Shown here: positions 1-9,999 of the stretch, piece after piece
How the letters are laid out: each line of letters begins with the position of its first letter
Position numbering within the stretch: position 1 is the first letter of the stretch
Assembly (NCBI GenBank): GCA_028866015.1
Contig: JAGWIW010000004.1
Location: 47,409-111,408 of the forward strand
Direction of reading: 5' to 3'
Source of the DNA: Betaproteobacteria bacterium
Lineage (GTDB): Bacteria; Pseudomonadota; Gammaproteobacteria; Burkholderiales; Ferrovaceae
Length of the DNA stretch: 64,000 bases
Position numbers and translations under genes: made by a program
Notes under the pieces: generated by a model
Databases searched by the model: none
Seen by the model: only the letters and a program-made list of their open reading frames with translations
What the model was told of the DNA's origin: nothing

Positions 1-281
<281 letters not shown>

Positions 282-3041
282 TTATCCGCTGTTGCGCAAT
301 CCGGCCGCCACGCCGTTGATGGTCAGATAAATGGCCCGTTTGACCGCCTCTTCCGAACGGCCTGCGCGGAAATTGCGCAGCAGGTCCACCTGCAGGTGGT
401 TGAGCGGATCGAGATAAGGGCTACGCTCCCGGATGCTGCGCGACAGGGTCGGGTTGGATTCGAGAAAAGCCTTCTGACCCGTGATGGCAAACAGCGCCTG
501 GCTGCTGAGTTCAAACTCCCGCTCGATTTCCGAAAACACCTGTTTGCGAAGGACCGGGTCAGACACCAGTCCGGCATAGCGCCCTGCAATGCTGAGGTCC
601 GTCTTGGCCAGCACCATGTCCATATTGGACAGCAGCGCCTGAAGGAAAGGCCAGGTCTGGACCATCTGCTGCAACAGCGACAAGCCGTCCGGATGTCGGG
701 CCCTGAATTTTTCCACGGCCGTGCCGAATCCATACCAGCCCGGGATGATCATGCGCGACTGGCCCCAGCTGAAAACCCAGGGTATGGCGCGCAAGTCTTC
801 GATGCGCTCGGATTTCTTGCGCGAAGCAGGCCGGCTGCCGATATTGAGTTCCGAAATTTCCCGTACCGGCGTTGCTTCCCGGAAAAAGCGCTCGAACCCA
901 GGTGTTTCATAAACCAGTTCGCGGTAACGACGGAAAGAATATTCCGCCAGTTCTTCCATGACTTCATAGAATGCTTCGCGAGCTTCCAGGTCCTTGTCGC
1001 GGTCCAGCAGCGTGGCTTCGATCGTAGCGGCCACCAGGGTTTCCAGGTTGCGCCGTCCGATGCCAGGATCGGAATATTTGCTGGCGATCACTTCGCCCTG
1101 TTCTGTGAGCCGGATCTGGGCATTCACGCTGCCGGCCGGCTGGGCCAGGATGCCATAGTAGCTGGGCCCGCCCCCCCGGCCAACGGAACCCCCGCGCCCA
1201 TGGAACAGGCGCATTTCGATGCCGTGCTCGGCAAACACCTGGACAAGGGTTTTCTCTGCCTTGTAGAGCTCCCAGTTGGCCGTCAGGAAACCGCCATCCT
1301 TGTTGCTGTCGGAATAACCCAGCATGACTTCCTGGGTATTGTGTCGGCTGGCCAGCAGCGTGCGATACGGCTTGAGGGAAAAGAGGCGCGACATGATGGC
1401 GCCGCAACCCCGCAGATCAGCGATGGTTTCAAACAGGGGAATGATGTTCATGGACAGCTGCGGCTGTTCCCCCGGTCGCATGAGCCCCACTTCCTTCATG
1501 ATCAGGGCAACTTCGAGGATGTCGCTGACACTGTCCGTCTTGGAAATGATGTAGTTGGGCAGCGCCTGGGGTCCCACGCGCTGGTGCAGCAGGGCTGCCA
1601 TTTCAAACGTGGCCAGTTCGCTTTGCACGAGTTCGCTGTACTCGGCAAAGGGGGATCGCAGCAACCTGGGACTTCCCAGCTCACGGACCAGGATCTCGAT
1701 GCGCTGATCTTCGTCCAGCGCCTGGTAGTGGATACCCGTACCTGCATGATGCAGCAGTTCGGAAACCGTCTTTTCGTGAAACTCCGAATGCTGGCGCAGA
1801 TCGAGCGGTGCCAGGTGGAAACCGAAGGAAGAAACCGCGCGCTGCAGAAGCCGCAGGCGCCCTTCGGCCAGCAGCCCGGACCCGTGGCTTTGCAGGGAAC
1901 ACCTCAGGATTTCCAGGTCTGCTGCAAACTCGGCTACCGAGCGGTAGGACTCGGGCTGCGTTCCCGCGCAGTCATCCGGGGACGGGGTCAGGCGCTTTGC
2001 CGTTTGGGTAAGCCGTGCGTGGATGTGGGTGATGGCTCGCCGGTAAGGTTCTTCCATGCGGCTGTCCGCCATTTCCGGCGACTGCTCGGCAAGACGACGC
2101 AAGTCCTCGGATACCGAAACCAGACGCGATGACATGGACAACTCGCCGCGCAGCGACAGCAGTTGCTGCAAATAGAACTCCAGCACCACGGCACTGTGCC
2201 GGCGCAGGGCATGCTCGGTCACTTCGGCCGTCACGAACGGATTGCCGTCGCGGTCCCCGCCGATCCAGCTGCCCATGCGCAGGAAGGGGGGCAATCCGCG
2301 GGCAACCTCCGCATAGTCCGGATCCGAAGCCAGTGCGTCCTCGATTTGAGAGCAAAGACGCGGCACTTCCCGCAGGAAGGTGTAACGGTAGTAGGACAGG
2401 CCGTTTTCGATCTCATCATGAACGCGCAGCTTGAAGGTGCGCAATTCGTTGGTCTGCCACAAGGTCAGCACGGCGCGGCGCAGTGACGCCTCGTTCTCGG
2501 CACGTTCTTCGGGGGTCATGGCCAGCCGTGTGCGTTCCCCCAGCCGGTTGGCAATCATGAGATGGCAGTCGAGCACGCTCTTGCGCTGGACTTCCGTGGG
2601 GTGTGCCGTCAGCACGGGTGACACCAGCGCCTTGGAAAAGAAGGCCTTCAGGTCGTCCGCAGTCACTCCCTCCTGCTTGATGCGGTGCAGGGCCAGGGCC
2701 ACACTGCCTTCGCGCGGCGGGGCGCCCGCCTGGGAATAGGCAATGCGGCGCCGGTTGTGGTGCAGGTCTTCGGCGATATTGGCCAGGTGGGAAAAATAGC
2801 TGAAGGCCCGCACCACTGCGATCGTGTGTTCTGGACTGAGACCGTCCAGGCTGTGATCCAGCATGGACTGGGCCTGGGGGTCTTCGCTGCGGCGGTAGCG
2901 GATGGCTGTCTGGCGTATGCCTTCGATCAGCTGGAAAATGTCTTCCCCTTCCTGCTCGCGCAGGGTGTCTCCCAGAATCCTGCCCAGAAAACGGATGTCT
3001 TCACGCAGCGGAAGGTCCTTGTCAGCCGCCGATGTATTCAT
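282..3041 (-). CDS. ppc: phosphoenolpyruvate carboxylase
   Basis: This 919-residue protein carboxylates PEP with bicarbonate to oxaloacetate in the cytoplasm, refilling the TCA cycle. It is full length for bacterial PEPC. Visible signatures are [16 protein letters not shown] with the catalytic histidine (about residue 147), the mobile-loop motif [22 protein letters not shown], and a C-terminus ending RNSG, close to the family's invariant R-N-T-G tail. A GGAGG sequence lies 5 bases before the ATG at 3041. It is divergent from hemC with only 78 bases between them, a pairing often seen in betaproteobacteria. In an autotroph or acid-tolerant lithotroph the enzyme would mainly serve anaplerosis. 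Identification is secure. Confidence 0.97.
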   Translation of the reverse strand: MNTSAADKDLPLREDIRFLGRILGDTLREQEGEDIFQLIEGIRQTAIRYRRSEDPQAQSMLDHSLDGLSPEHTIAVVRAFSYFSHLANIAEDLHHNRRRIAYSQAGAPPREGSVALALHRIKQEGVTADDLKAFFSKALVSPVLTAHPTEVQRKSVLDCHLMIANRLGERTRLAMTPEERAENEASLRRAVLTLWQTNELRTFKLRVHDEIENGLSYYRYTFLREVPRLCSQIEDALASDPDYAEVARGLPPFLRMGSWIGGDRDGNPFVTAEVTEHALRRHSAVVLEFYLQQLLSLRGELSMSSRLVSVSEDLRRLAEQSPEMADSRMEEPYRRAITHIHARLTQTAKRLTPSPDDCAGTQPESYRSVAEFAADLEILRCSLQSHGSGLLAEGRLRLLQRAVSSFGFHLAPLDLRQHSEFHEKTVSELLHHAGTGIHYQALDEDQRIEILVRELGSPRLLRSPFAEYSELVQSELATFEMAALLHQRVGPQALPNYIISKTDSVSDILEVALIMKEVGLMRPGEQPQLSMNIIPLFETIADLRGCGAIMSRLFSLKPYRTLLASRHNTQEVMLGYSDSNKDGGFLTANWELYKAEKTLVQVFAEHGIEMRLFHGRGGSVGRGGGPSYYGILAQPAGSVNAQIRLTEQGEVIASKYSDPGIGRRNLETLVAATIEATLLDRDKDLEAREAFYEVMEELAEYSFRRYRELVYETPGFERFFREATPVREISELNIGSRPASRKKSERIEDLRAIPWVFSWGQSRMIIPGWYGFGTAVEKFRARHPDGLSLLQQMVQTWPFLQALLSNMDMVLAKTDLSIAGRYAGLVSDPVLRKQVFSEIEREFELSSQALFAITGQKAFLESNPTLSRSIRERSPYLDPLNHLQVDLLRNFRAGRSEEAVKRAIYLTINGVAAGLRNSG

Positions 3042-3119
3042 GCCAGCCTCCGGGCAACCACAGGCTTCGTGCTACACTCCCTGCCCATAGACGATCCCCG
3101 CCCATCCCGCTCAAACACC

Positions 3120-4055
3120 ATGTCATCTGCTCCAAAAATCACGATTGCCACCCGCGAAAGCCGCCTTGCCCTTTGGCAGGCCGAACATATCCGGGATCGA
3201 TTGCTGGGATTATATCCGCATGCGGAGGTCCATTTGCTGGGAATGACAACCACCGGCGACCAGATTCTGGACCGGACCCTGGCTGCCGTGGGGGGAAAGG
3301 GCCTGTTCGTGAAGGAACTGGAGCTCGCCATGCTTGAGCGGCGTGCCGAAATGGCCGTCCATTCCATGAAGGACGTGCCCATGGAACTGCCCCCCGAATT
3401 TGCGCTGTGCGTTGCGGGGGAACGCGAAGACCCGAGAGATGCTTTCGTCTCCGTACGCTACGCCCACCTTGAAGAACTGCCAGCCGGCGCCGTGGTGGGC
3501 ACGTCCAGCCTGCGCCGCGAATGCCAGCTGCGCGCGCGCTACCCCCATCTGTCTATCCAGCCCCTGCGAGGCAACCTGGATACGCGCCTGCGCAAACTGG
3601 ATGCCGGCGAGTACCAGGCCATCATCCTTGCTGCAGCTGGCCTGAAGCGACTGGGCCTGTCGGCCCGGATCCGCTCGTTGCTGCCCATCGAAGCCAGCCT
3701 GCCGGCCGTCGGACAAGGTGCCCTTGGTATCGAATTCCGCACCGACCATCCCCGACTGGCGGAGTGGCTTGCGCCGCTCCGGAATGCAGCCAACGAATCC
3801 TGCGTTTGGGCAGAACGCACGGTCTCGCGCCGTCTGGCAGGGAGCTGCGACGTGCCCCTGGGTGCCCATGCCACAATCGAAGACGGCGTCCTGAGCCTGC
3901 AGGCGTTCGTCGGCAGCCCGGACGGCAGCCGCATCGTGCGCGCAGCAGGTCGCGGGGATGCCACAGCGCCCGTGGAATTGGGTGAAACTGTGGCGGAACA
4001 GTTGCTTGAACAAGGGGCGGCGGATATCCTGAACTCATGTCGGAGTGCGGGGTAG
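3120..4055 (+). CDS. hemC: hydroxymethylbilane synthase (porphobilinogen deaminase)
   Basis: Polymerises four porphobilinogens into hydroxymethylbilane, the tetrapyrrole precursor of haem and sirohaem. The 311-residue product starts [20 protein letters not shown], the classic family N-terminus. It carries the VHSMKDVP segment, the substrate-binding arginines in [16 protein letters not shown] and [12 protein letters not shown], and the dipyrromethane cofactor cysteine in the [13 protein letters not shown] segment. The reading frame is open far upstream, but the ATG at 3120 fits the family start. No good Shine-Dalgarno is visible. It is the first gene of hemC-hemD-hemX-hemY. A weak extended -10-like TACACT lies at 3073-3078. 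The many c-type cytochromes in this genome fit a high demand for haem. Confidence 0.96.
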   Translation: MSSAPKITIATRESRLALWQAEHIRDRLLGLYPHAEVHLLGMTTTGDQILDRTLAAVGGKGLFVKELELAMLERRAEMAVHSMKDVPMELPPEFALCVAGEREDPRDAFVSVRYAHLEELPAGAVVGTSSLRRECQLRARYPHLSIQPLRGNLDTRLRKLDAGEYQAIILAAAGLKRLGLSARIRSLLPIEASLPAVGQGALGIEFRTDHPRLAEWLAPLRNAANESCVWAERTVSRRLAGSCDVPLGAHATIEDGVLSLQAFVGSPDGSRIVRAAGRGDATAPVELGETVAEQLLEQGAADILNSCRSAG

Positions 4056-4065
4056 GGCAGGGCCC

Positions 4066-4830
4066 ATGGTGTCGCGCGTACCCCTACGGCGCCCCGGCCT
4101 TCTGATCACGCGGCCACGGGTGCTGGGAGAAGAGCTTGCAGCCCGCATTGCCCAGGAGGGCGGACAGGCATGGTTGTTCCCGACCCTGGAGATCAGACCC
4201 CTGCCGTTGCGCGCCGAACAGGCCAAAGCCGTACTCCAGCCTGCCGACTGGATCATTTTCATCAGCGCCAACGCGGTTTCATTCGGTTGGCCCTGGGTGA
4301 TCCAGAGCGCCCCTGTGCGGGGCAGGCTGGCGGCCGTCGGCCAAGCCACGGCAGAACGACTGGAAAAGCAGAGCCGGCTACCCGTGCTGTACCCCACGCA
4401 AGGGGCCGACAGCGAAGCCTTGCTGTCCATGCCAGAATTTGCGGCAATTGCAGGACAAACGATGGCGATCGTGCGCGGACGAGGCGGGCGTGAGTGGCTC
4501 AAATCGACGCTCGAGTCGCGCGGAGCGCATGTGAACTATCTGGAATGCTATGAGCGCTGCCTGCCGAATCCTGATCTGGGCGATCTGGACGATGCCCTCG
4601 CCCAGGGCGCAGCCATCAGCGTGCAGAGCGCGGAAGCTTTGAAGAATTTGTGGACCCTTGCCGGGGAAACCCGCCATGGCGTCCTGCAGCAACGCGATTT
4701 TCTGGTGTCCCATCCGAAAATTGCGGCTGCAGCCCAGAGCCTGGGCTGCAGCCGCGTTCACGTGACGGAACCAGGTGAAGCGGCCCTGGTTGCCTATTGG
4801 AAAACCCTAACCACCTTGTTGCCATCATGA
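4066..4830 (+). CDS. hemD: uroporphyrinogen-III synthase
   Basis: Closes and inverts ring D of hydroxymethylbilane to give uroporphyrinogen III. The 254-residue protein is the usual size. HemD diverges strongly in sequence, so the call rests on weak motifs (LLITRPRVLGEELAARI near the start, DWIIFISANAV, VGQATAERL, VRGRGGREWL) plus its position right after hemC and before hemX/hemY. The ATG at 4066 is preferred. An in-frame GTG at 4045 would instead overlap the hemC stop. The gene ends in an ATGA overlap with hemX, so the two are probably translationally coupled. Confidence 0.9.
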   Translation: MVSRVPLRRPGLLITRPRVLGEELAARIAQEGGQAWLFPTLEIRPLPLRAEQAKAVLQPADWIIFISANAVSFGWPWVIQSAPVRGRLAAVGQATAERLEKQSRLPVLYPTQGADSEALLSMPEFAAIAGQTMAIVRGRGGREWLKSTLESRGAHVNYLECYERCLPNPDLGDLDDALAQGAAISVQSAEALKNLWTLAGETRHGVLQQRDFLVSHPKIAAAAQSLGCSRVHVTEPGEAALVAYWKTLTTLLPS

Positions 4831-5867
4831 ATGACCTGCCTGCCCCCCCGGCTCCAGCGCGCCGCCGGCCCGCGTTCCTGGATCGTCTCAATGCCCGCAA
4901 CGGACTGCTGTGGGCACTCCTGGCGCTGGTTCTGGTGGGAGTCCAATGGCTCGAATCCCATGCGGAAATCGCACGCCTGCAGCGGGAACTGGCCCAGCGC
5001 CTGGGCGAAGCGGACAGTCTGGTCAAGCAAAACCAGGCAGCATCCCAGCAGGCCGCCGAAAATACGCGCGAAGCCGGCGCGCGACTGGCCGCACTGGAAA
5101 GCCGGTTTGCAGAATCGCAAAACCAGCAGGTGGAACTGGAAGCACTGTACCAGGAGCTGTCCCGGAACCGGGATGACTGGATTCTGGCCGAAGTGGAACA
5201 GCTGGTGGTCATCGCCAACCAGCAGCTGCAGTTGACCGGCAACGTCCAGTCAGCCCTGTCTGCCCTTCAGGCAGCCGACCTGCGCCTGCAAAAAATCAGC
5301 AAACCGTCTTTCATTGCGGTACGCCAGGTCCTGAACCAGGACATCGATCGCCTGCGGGCGCTCCCTTATGTGGATACCACCGGCATCAGCATCCGCCTGG
5401 ACGATGTGGCCTCTGAGGTGGATTCGCTGCCGTTGGCATCCGACACCCGGCCGGCCCCTGCGGAACCCGCCCAGTCGGCAGCCAAGGAAGGGGTGTTTGC
5501 CCGCATGGCCCACGAATTGGCGCTGGAACTGGCGAAAGCCGTACAGATCCGCCGCATCGACACGCCCGAATTGCCGCTGCTGAGCCCGGACCAGGCATTC
5601 TTCCTGAGGGAAAACCTGAAGCTTCGCCTCATGTCTGCGCGTCTGGGGGCCCTGTCGCACAATGAAACCAGCTACCGGGCCGACCTGCGGGCAGCCCTGG
5701 TGTGGATGAACCGCTACTTCGACCGCAATGCGAAGCCGGTGCGCGCTGCGCTGGAAACGCTGCACCAGTTGAGCGACACTCCGGTCAACATCGCGCTGCC
5801 TGACGTCAACGCCACCCTCAATGCCGTGCGCAAGGCCCGGGCTCCCCATGAAGGGGCCCATCGATGA
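4827..5867 (+). CDS. hemX: HemX family protein (uroporphyrinogen-III C-methyltransferase-like, membrane-anchored)
   Basis: A 346-residue protein with a short cytoplasmic N-terminus, one membrane helix (GLLWALLALVLVGVQWL, about residues 30-46) and a long coiled coil (about 47-115, rich in E, Q, R, A with heptads). A helical periplasmic domain follows, containing DDWILAEVEQLVVIANQQLQ, typical of proteobacterial HemX. Despite the database name, HemX has no methyltransferase fold; its role is unclear, probably as a scaffold or regulator of haem synthesis. The start ATG sits in the hemD stop (ATGA), and its own stop overlaps hemY in the same way. The region around 205-230 is proline/alanine-rich and looks like a linker. 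Confidence 0.88.
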   Translation: MNDLPAPPAPARRRPAFLDRLNARNGLLWALLALVLVGVQWLESHAEIARLQRELAQRLGEADSLVKQNQAASQQAAENTREAGARLAALESRFAESQNQQVELEALYQELSRNRDDWILAEVEQLVVIANQQLQLTGNVQSALSALQAADLRLQKISKPSFIAVRQVLNQDIDRLRALPYVDTTGISIRLDDVASEVDSLPLASDTRPAPAEPAQSAAKEGVFARMAHELALELAKAVQIRRIDTPELPLLSPDQAFFLRENLKLRLMSARLGALSHNETSYRADLRAALVWMNRYFDRNAKPVRAALETLHQLSDTPVNIALPDVNATLNAVRKARAPHEGAHR

Positions 5868-7042
5868 GAACCCTCTTCTGGTTCCTCACGCTGTTCGCCC
5901 TGGCCACGGCCGTGGCCCTGGCGGTGGGCCTGAACACGGGTTATGTGCTCATCGTCGTGGCCCCCTGGCGCATTGAAGTATCGCTGGCCGTCTTCGTCAT
6001 TGGCCTGGTGCTGGGATGCCTGGGGCTTTATGCGCTGTCACGCCTGGTCATCACCACGCTGAGCCTGCCCACCCGGGTTCAGGCTTACCGCCTGCGCCGT
6101 TCGCGCAACCGTGCCCGGAGCGCCCTTTACCAGAGTCTCACCGCTTACTTCGAAGGCAATTTCAGAAAGGCCGAACGGCAGGCTGAAATCGCCCTCGAAA
6201 GCGAGGAATCGCCGGCGCTGAGCGCAGTGATTGCCGCCCGGGCGGCCCACGATCAGCGCCGATTTGAAGCGCGCGACCGCTACCTCGACAGGGCTGCCAC
6301 CCTCGGGCCTGAAACCCGGCTGCTGCACCTCACCACCCGGGCCGACCTGCTGCTGGACGAGCGCCGCTACACTGAAGCACTCGAACTGCTGCGCGAAGCG
6401 CACCGGGTCGCCCCCAAGCAGGTGCGCGCACACCAGTTGCTGCTCAAGGCCCAGGTCGCGACCGGCGCCTGGAAGCCCGCTCTGGAAACGGTGGACCTGC
6501 TGGAACATCTGTCAGGCATTGACGAGGTGCAGTCCCATCGGGTCCGCCGCAATGCATGGCAGCAGCTGTTGCGCCACAGTGCCCACCACCCTGAGGAACT
6601 GCAAGCTGTCTGGCGCAGCATTCCTGCGGCCATCCGTTCAGACAATGCCCTGGCGCACAGTGCCGCGGGATATCTGATCGATCTGGGGCTGCACAAGGAG
6701 GCCCAGGCCATCATCGAGCGAAACCTGGAAAAGGAATGGGACGCTTCCCTCGTGTCACTCTACGGGGAATGCGAAGGCGATTCCACACTGACCCAGATTG
6801 AAAAAGCCGAAGGCTGGCTGCGCGAGCATCCGGACAACGCGGTCCTGCTCCTGACCCTGGCCAAGCTTTGCATGCGCCAATCGCTTTGGGGCAAGGCGCA
6901 AAGTTACCTAGACGCCAGCCTGTTCATCGAGCATTCGAGGGAAGGGCAGCACCTGAAAGCCCAGCTCACGGAAAAAATCGGCGAAGCCCGGGTCAGTCCG
7001 CGCCATCATCCTGACTTGGGGCCTGAATTCGGCGCAGTTTGA
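5864..7042 (+). CDS. hemY: HemY family TPR protein
   Basis: A 392-residue inner-membrane protein. Two N-terminal membrane segments (about 4-26 and 40-62) are followed by the HemY_N motif and then TPR-like helical repeats over about 95-370, for example the ALYQSLTAYFEGNFRKAER and TEALELLREAHRVAPKQVRAHQ segments. This proteobacterial HemY is not protoporphyrinogen oxidase. It is a TPR protein of unsettled function that travels with hemX in tetrapyrrole operons. It overlaps hemX by ATGA and is the last gene of the operon. A GC-rich inverted repeat at 7046-7063 between it and the convergent reductase gene lacks a T-tract, so a terminator is not certain. Confidence 0.9.
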   Translation: MRTLFWFLTLFALATAVALAVGLNTGYVLIVVAPWRIEVSLAVFVIGLVLGCLGLYALSRLVITTLSLPTRVQAYRLRRSRNRARSALYQSLTAYFEGNFRKAERQAEIALESEESPALSAVIAARAAHDQRRFEARDRYLDRAATLGPETRLLHLTTRADLLLDERRYTEALELLREAHRVAPKQVRAHQLLLKAQVATGAWKPALETVDLLEHLSGIDEVQSHRVRRNAWQQLLRHSAHHPEELQAVWRSIPAAIRSDNALAHSAAGYLIDLGLHKEAQAIIERNLEKEWDASLVSLYGECEGDSTLTQIEKAEGWLREHPDNAVLLLTLAKLCMRQSLWGKAQSYLDASLFIEHSREGQHLKAQLTEKIGEARVSPRHHPDLGPEFGAV

Positions 7043-7056
7043 AATCCCCTGGCAGT

Positions 7057-8094
7057 TCAGGGGGAGGGTTGCTGGGTTTTATCCACAGAAGGCGTGAAGG
7101 GATCCGAATAGAATTCGGATTCGGGCAACCCGCGGATCTGGGTAAAGGCCTTGAAGCCCGCTTCCACCATGCGCGGCGCTCCGCAGGCGTAAACCTGATA
7201 TCCCGAAAGGTCCTTGAAATCGTCCAGGATTGCCTGGTGGACCAGGCCGGCGCGTCCGGTCCAGCCATCTTCCGGTTGCGGTTCCGACAGGACGGGAATG
7301 AACGTGAACTGCCCATCCTCCGTTTGCCAACTGGCTGCCAGATCTCCCATGTACAGGTCTGCGCGGCTGCGCACGCCCCAATACAGGACCATGGGCCGGG
7401 TTATTCCGCGGTGCCGGGCGTATTCGATCATGCCTTTGATGGGGGCAAATCCCGTGGCACCGGCCATGAAGATGATCGGCTTGTCGGAATCTTCGCGCAG
7501 GAAAAAGGTGCCGAGCGGACCTTCAAAGCGCAATATGGCCCGTTCCTTCAACTCACTGAACACGAATTCCGAAAAGCTGCCGCCCGGATAATGGCGAATG
7601 TGCAACTCCAGGAAACCCTTGTCCTGGGGCGCATTGGCCAGTGAAAAGCTGCGACGCTTGCCTTCCTTGAGCAGAAAATCGATGTATTGTCCGGCCAGGA
7701 ACTCGAACTTTTCATTGGCGGGCAATTTGAGCCGGAGTACAACCACATCGTGATTGGGGCGCACGATGGACTCCACCCGGCAAGGCAGCTTCTTGATCTG
7801 GATGTCTTTCATGCCCGCCACTTCGCGCACTTCAATCACCAGATCCTCGAGCGGCTTGGCACAACAGAACAGCGCCTTGCCTTCGGCAATTTCCTGCGGG
7901 CTGAGGGCCGACGGCTGGTAGTCTCCGTAATCCACCGTGCCGCTGACCACCCGCCCTTTGCAGCTGCCGCAGGCCCCGCTGCGGCAGCCGAACGGCAGGC
8001 CGTAGCCTTCACGCTGGCCTGCCTGAAGCACGGTTTCCCCGGGTTCGACCTGGAACTGATGCCCGCTGGGCTGAATCGTCACGCGTACTGACAT
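7057..8094 (-). CDS. 2Fe-2S/FAD/NAD(P)H reductase, CDP-6-deoxy-delta-3,4-glucoseen reductase-like
   Basis: A 345-residue single-component electron-transfer flavoprotein. The N-terminal plant-type ferredoxin domain (about 1-95) has the cluster motif CRSGACGSCKGRV and a later CC pair (ALFCCAKPL). It is followed by an FAD domain with RRSFSLANAP and an NAD(P)H domain with MAGATGFAPIKGMIEYA and VYACGAPRMVEAG. It most resembles AscD/DdhD-type reductases, which betaproteobacteria often carry outside any dideoxysugar pathway. No CDP-glucose dehydratase or E1 dehydrase is present here, so the electron acceptor is unknown; phenol-hydroxylase or MMO-type reductases are alternatives. Only 32 bases separate its ATG from the divergent SDR gene. 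Confidence 0.85.
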   Translation of the reverse strand: MSVRVTIQPSGHQFQVEPGETVLQAGQREGYGLPFGCRSGACGSCKGRVVSGTVDYGDYQPSALSPQEIAEGKALFCCAKPLEDLVIEVREVAGMKDIQIKKLPCRVESIVRPNHDVVVLRLKLPANEKFEFLAGQYIDFLLKEGKRRSFSLANAPQDKGFLELHIRHYPGGSFSEFVFSELKERAILRFEGPLGTFFLREDSDKPIIFMAGATGFAPIKGMIEYARHRGITRPMVLYWGVRSRADLYMGDLAASWQTEDGQFTFIPVLSEPQPEDGWTGRAGLVHQAILDDFKDLSGYQVYACGAPRMVEAGFKAFTQIRGLPESEFYSDPFTPSVDKTQQPSP

Positions 8095-8126
8095 GGAATT
8101 TCCTGAATGGCTGCTAGAATCAAACG

Positions 8127-9026
8127 ATGCAACGCTGGTTAATCATAGGTTCGGGCGATGTCGCCAGGCGCATGGTGCCCCTGATCCGAGCCGCGCCACA
8201 ACTCTTCGCCTTATGTCGGGACGACATCAGCGCTGCGCGCTGGCGGTCGCTGGGGGCCACTCCCCTGATGGGTGACCTGGACAAACCGGCCACCCTGGGA
8301 CGCCTGTCGGGGCTGGCCCATGTGGTTTTCCATTTCGCCCCCCCAGCCTCCGACCGTCCGGGCGACCCCCGAACAAAACACCTGATCACGGCACTGGAGC
8401 GGGGTGCAAGTCTACCACACACACTGGTCTACATCAGCACCACCGGGGTTTACGGCGACTGTCGGGGGGCGCTTGTGGACGAATGCACACCGGTCAGACC
8501 GACCACCGCCCGGGCCAGCCGGCGGGTGGAAGCCGAAACCCTGCTGCGGGGGTTCGGTACCCGATCGGGTTGCCACGTCAGTATCCTCAGGGCCCCCGGC
8601 ATTTATGCGGAAGACCGACTCCCACTGGAACGACTGCATCGCCAGGACCCACTGGCCGAGCTTCAGTCAGACCCCTGGACCAACCACATCCACGCACGCG
8701 ACCTGGCCCAGGCCGCGCTGGATGCAGCCCGCAGGGCCCGCCCCAACCGCATCTACAATGTGGCAGACGACTCCCGCCTGCGCATGGGGGAGTTCTATGA
8801 AATGCTTGCCCGGCATTTCGGTCTGCCTCTACCCGCACGGCTTCCGCTTGAGGAAGTTCGGCGAAAAATAAGCGAAATTAGTTGGTCATTTATGGCGGAA
8901 TCACGACAAGTTTCCAATTCCAGAATCAAGCGTGAATTCAGAAGAGCGTGGTACTATCCCACGATCGACCACTTTTTGAAGTCGATTGCGCCTGTCAAAG
9001 CGGTGGTTTCCAACAGCAAACGGTAG
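8127..9026 (+). CDS. NAD-dependent epimerase/dehydratase family protein (extended SDR-like)
   Basis: A 299-residue Rossmann protein. The N-terminus MQRWLIIGSGDVARRM is a nucleotide-binding glycine motif, shorter than the classical GxxGxxG. YISTTGVYGD and ILRAPGIYAEDRLPLERL are typical of the YeeZ/NAD(P)-epimerase group, and TNHIHARDLAQAALDA and YNVADDSRLRMGEFYE follow. The usual YxxxK catalytic pair is not obvious (VYGD and later SRRVEAE), so it may bind rather than transform a nucleotide sugar. It often neighbours aroQ/accBC in betaproteobacteria. There is no Shine-Dalgarno before the ATG, and a TAGAAT sequence ends only 6 bases upstream. The exact substrate is unknown. Confidence 0.82.
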   Translation: MQRWLIIGSGDVARRMVPLIRAAPQLFALCRDDISAARWRSLGATPLMGDLDKPATLGRLSGLAHVVFHFAPPASDRPGDPRTKHLITALERGASLPHTLVYISTTGVYGDCRGALVDECTPVRPTTARASRRVEAETLLRGFGTRSGCHVSILRAPGIYAEDRLPLERLHRQDPLAELQSDPWTNHIHARDLAQAALDAARRARPNRIYNVADDSRLRMGEFYEMLARHFGLPLPARLPLEEVRRKISEISWSFMAESRQVSNSRIKREFRRAWYYPTIDHFLKSIAPVKAVVSNSKR

Positions 9027-9081
9027 CGATCTTCGCTAAAAAACTGGACAACTCCTTCGAATGTGGGTGAAAATCCGCCCC

Positions 9082-9516
9082 ATGCAAACCATCCTGGTCC
9101 TCCATGGACCAAACCTGAATCTCCTCGGCGCACGTGAACCCGGCATCTACGGGGCAACGACGCTCGAAGAAATCGACCGGCGCTTGTGCGAGCGAGGTGC
9201 CCAGCGCGGCGCTGCGGTCACTCCCTTCCAGAGCAACTGGGAAGGAGCCCTGATCGACCGCATTCATGCGGCCCGCCAGGATGGAACCGAAGGTCTGATC
9301 ATCAATCCAGGCGGGCTTACCCACACCAGCGTGTCCCTGCGTGATGCCCTGGCAGCCGCTGCCCTGCCTTTCATCGAAGTGCATCTGTCGAATGTCTATG
9401 CCCGTGAACCATTCCGCCAGGTTTCGTACCTTTCCCCGATTGCGCTTGGCGTGATCAGCGGCCTGGGCGCGCGCGGCTATGAACTGGCGCTCGACTACCT
9501 GCTAGACAAGGATTAA
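9082..9516 (+). CDS. aroQ: 3-dehydroquinate dehydratase, type II
   Basis: Catalyses the third shikimate-pathway step (3-dehydroquinate to 3-dehydroshikimate) as a dodecamer in the cytoplasm. The 144-residue product has all type II signatures: [20 protein letters not shown] with the catalytic tyrosine at its end, [31 protein letters not shown], and [14 protein letters not shown] with the catalytic histidine. The start is placed at the ATG at 9082, seven codons inside the longest frame, because the family begins just before ILVLHGPN. It lies 3 bases before accB, in the aroQ-accB-accC order common in Gram-negative bacteria. Confidence 0.96.
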   Translation: MQTILVLHGPNLNLLGAREPGIYGATTLEEIDRRLCERGAQRGAAVTPFQSNWEGALIDRIHAARQDGTEGLIINPGGLTHTSVSLRDALAAAALPFIEVHLSNVYAREPFRQVSYLSPIALGVISGLGARGYELALDYLLDKD

Positions 9517-9519
9517 CAC

Positions 9520-9984
9520 ATGGATTTGAGAAAACTCAAAAAACTCATCGACTTGGTGGAAGAGTCCGGCATTGCCGAGCTTGAAATCACCGAAGGCGAG
9601 GAAAAAGTGCGCATTGCCAAGGTGGGCAGCGGCCATGCCTATATGTCTGCCCCACAGGTCCATTACGCGATGCCGCCCCAGGGTGCGGCTGCTCCTGCCG
9701 CTGCGGCCGCCAGCATCGAAGCGCCGGCTCCTGCCGAAGAAGAAGGCCATGTGGTGAAATCACCCATGGTCGGTACTTTTTACCGCTCCCCGTCTCCCGG
9801 CGCCCCGCCTTTCGTGGAGCTGGGACAAAGCATCACCGAAGGACAGACGCTTTGCATCATTGAAGCCATGAAGCTGCTCAACGAAATCGAATCCGACGTG
9901 TCCGGCACGGTGAAACGGATTCTGGTGGAAAACGGTCAGCCCATCGAGTACGGCCAGCCCCTTTTCATCATCGCTTCCGCCTGA
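9520..9984 (+). CDS. accB: acetyl-CoA carboxylase biotin carboxyl carrier protein
   Basis: Carries the biotin that shuttles CO2 from the AccC to the AccAD active site in the first step of fatty acid synthesis. The 154-residue protein has the usual N-terminal helix ([17 protein letters not shown]), a flexible Ala/Pro-rich linker at about 60-85, and a C-terminal biotinyl domain. The biotinylation site EAMKLLNE has its lysine at residue 118. AAGGA lies 7 bases before the ATG. It is co-transcribed with aroQ upstream and accC 15 bases downstream. Confidence 0.97.
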   Translation: MDLRKLKKLIDLVEESGIAELEITEGEEKVRIAKVGSGHAYMSAPQVHYAMPPQGAAAPAAAAASIEAPAPAEEEGHVVKSPMVGTFYRSPSPGAPPFVELGQSITEGQTLCIIEAMKLLNEIESDVSGTVKRILVENGQPIEYGQPLFIIASA

Positions 9985-9999
9985 GCGAACGATCCCGCC

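Noticed and set aside
2685..3119. 145-codon N-terminal extension of hemC
   Set aside because: It lies inside ppc on the other strand; family alignment starts at the ATG at 3120.
7045..7065. Possible terminator between hemY and the reductase gene
   Set aside because: The 6-base GC stem has no T-run on either strand and overlaps the reductase stop, so it is only mentioned under hemY.
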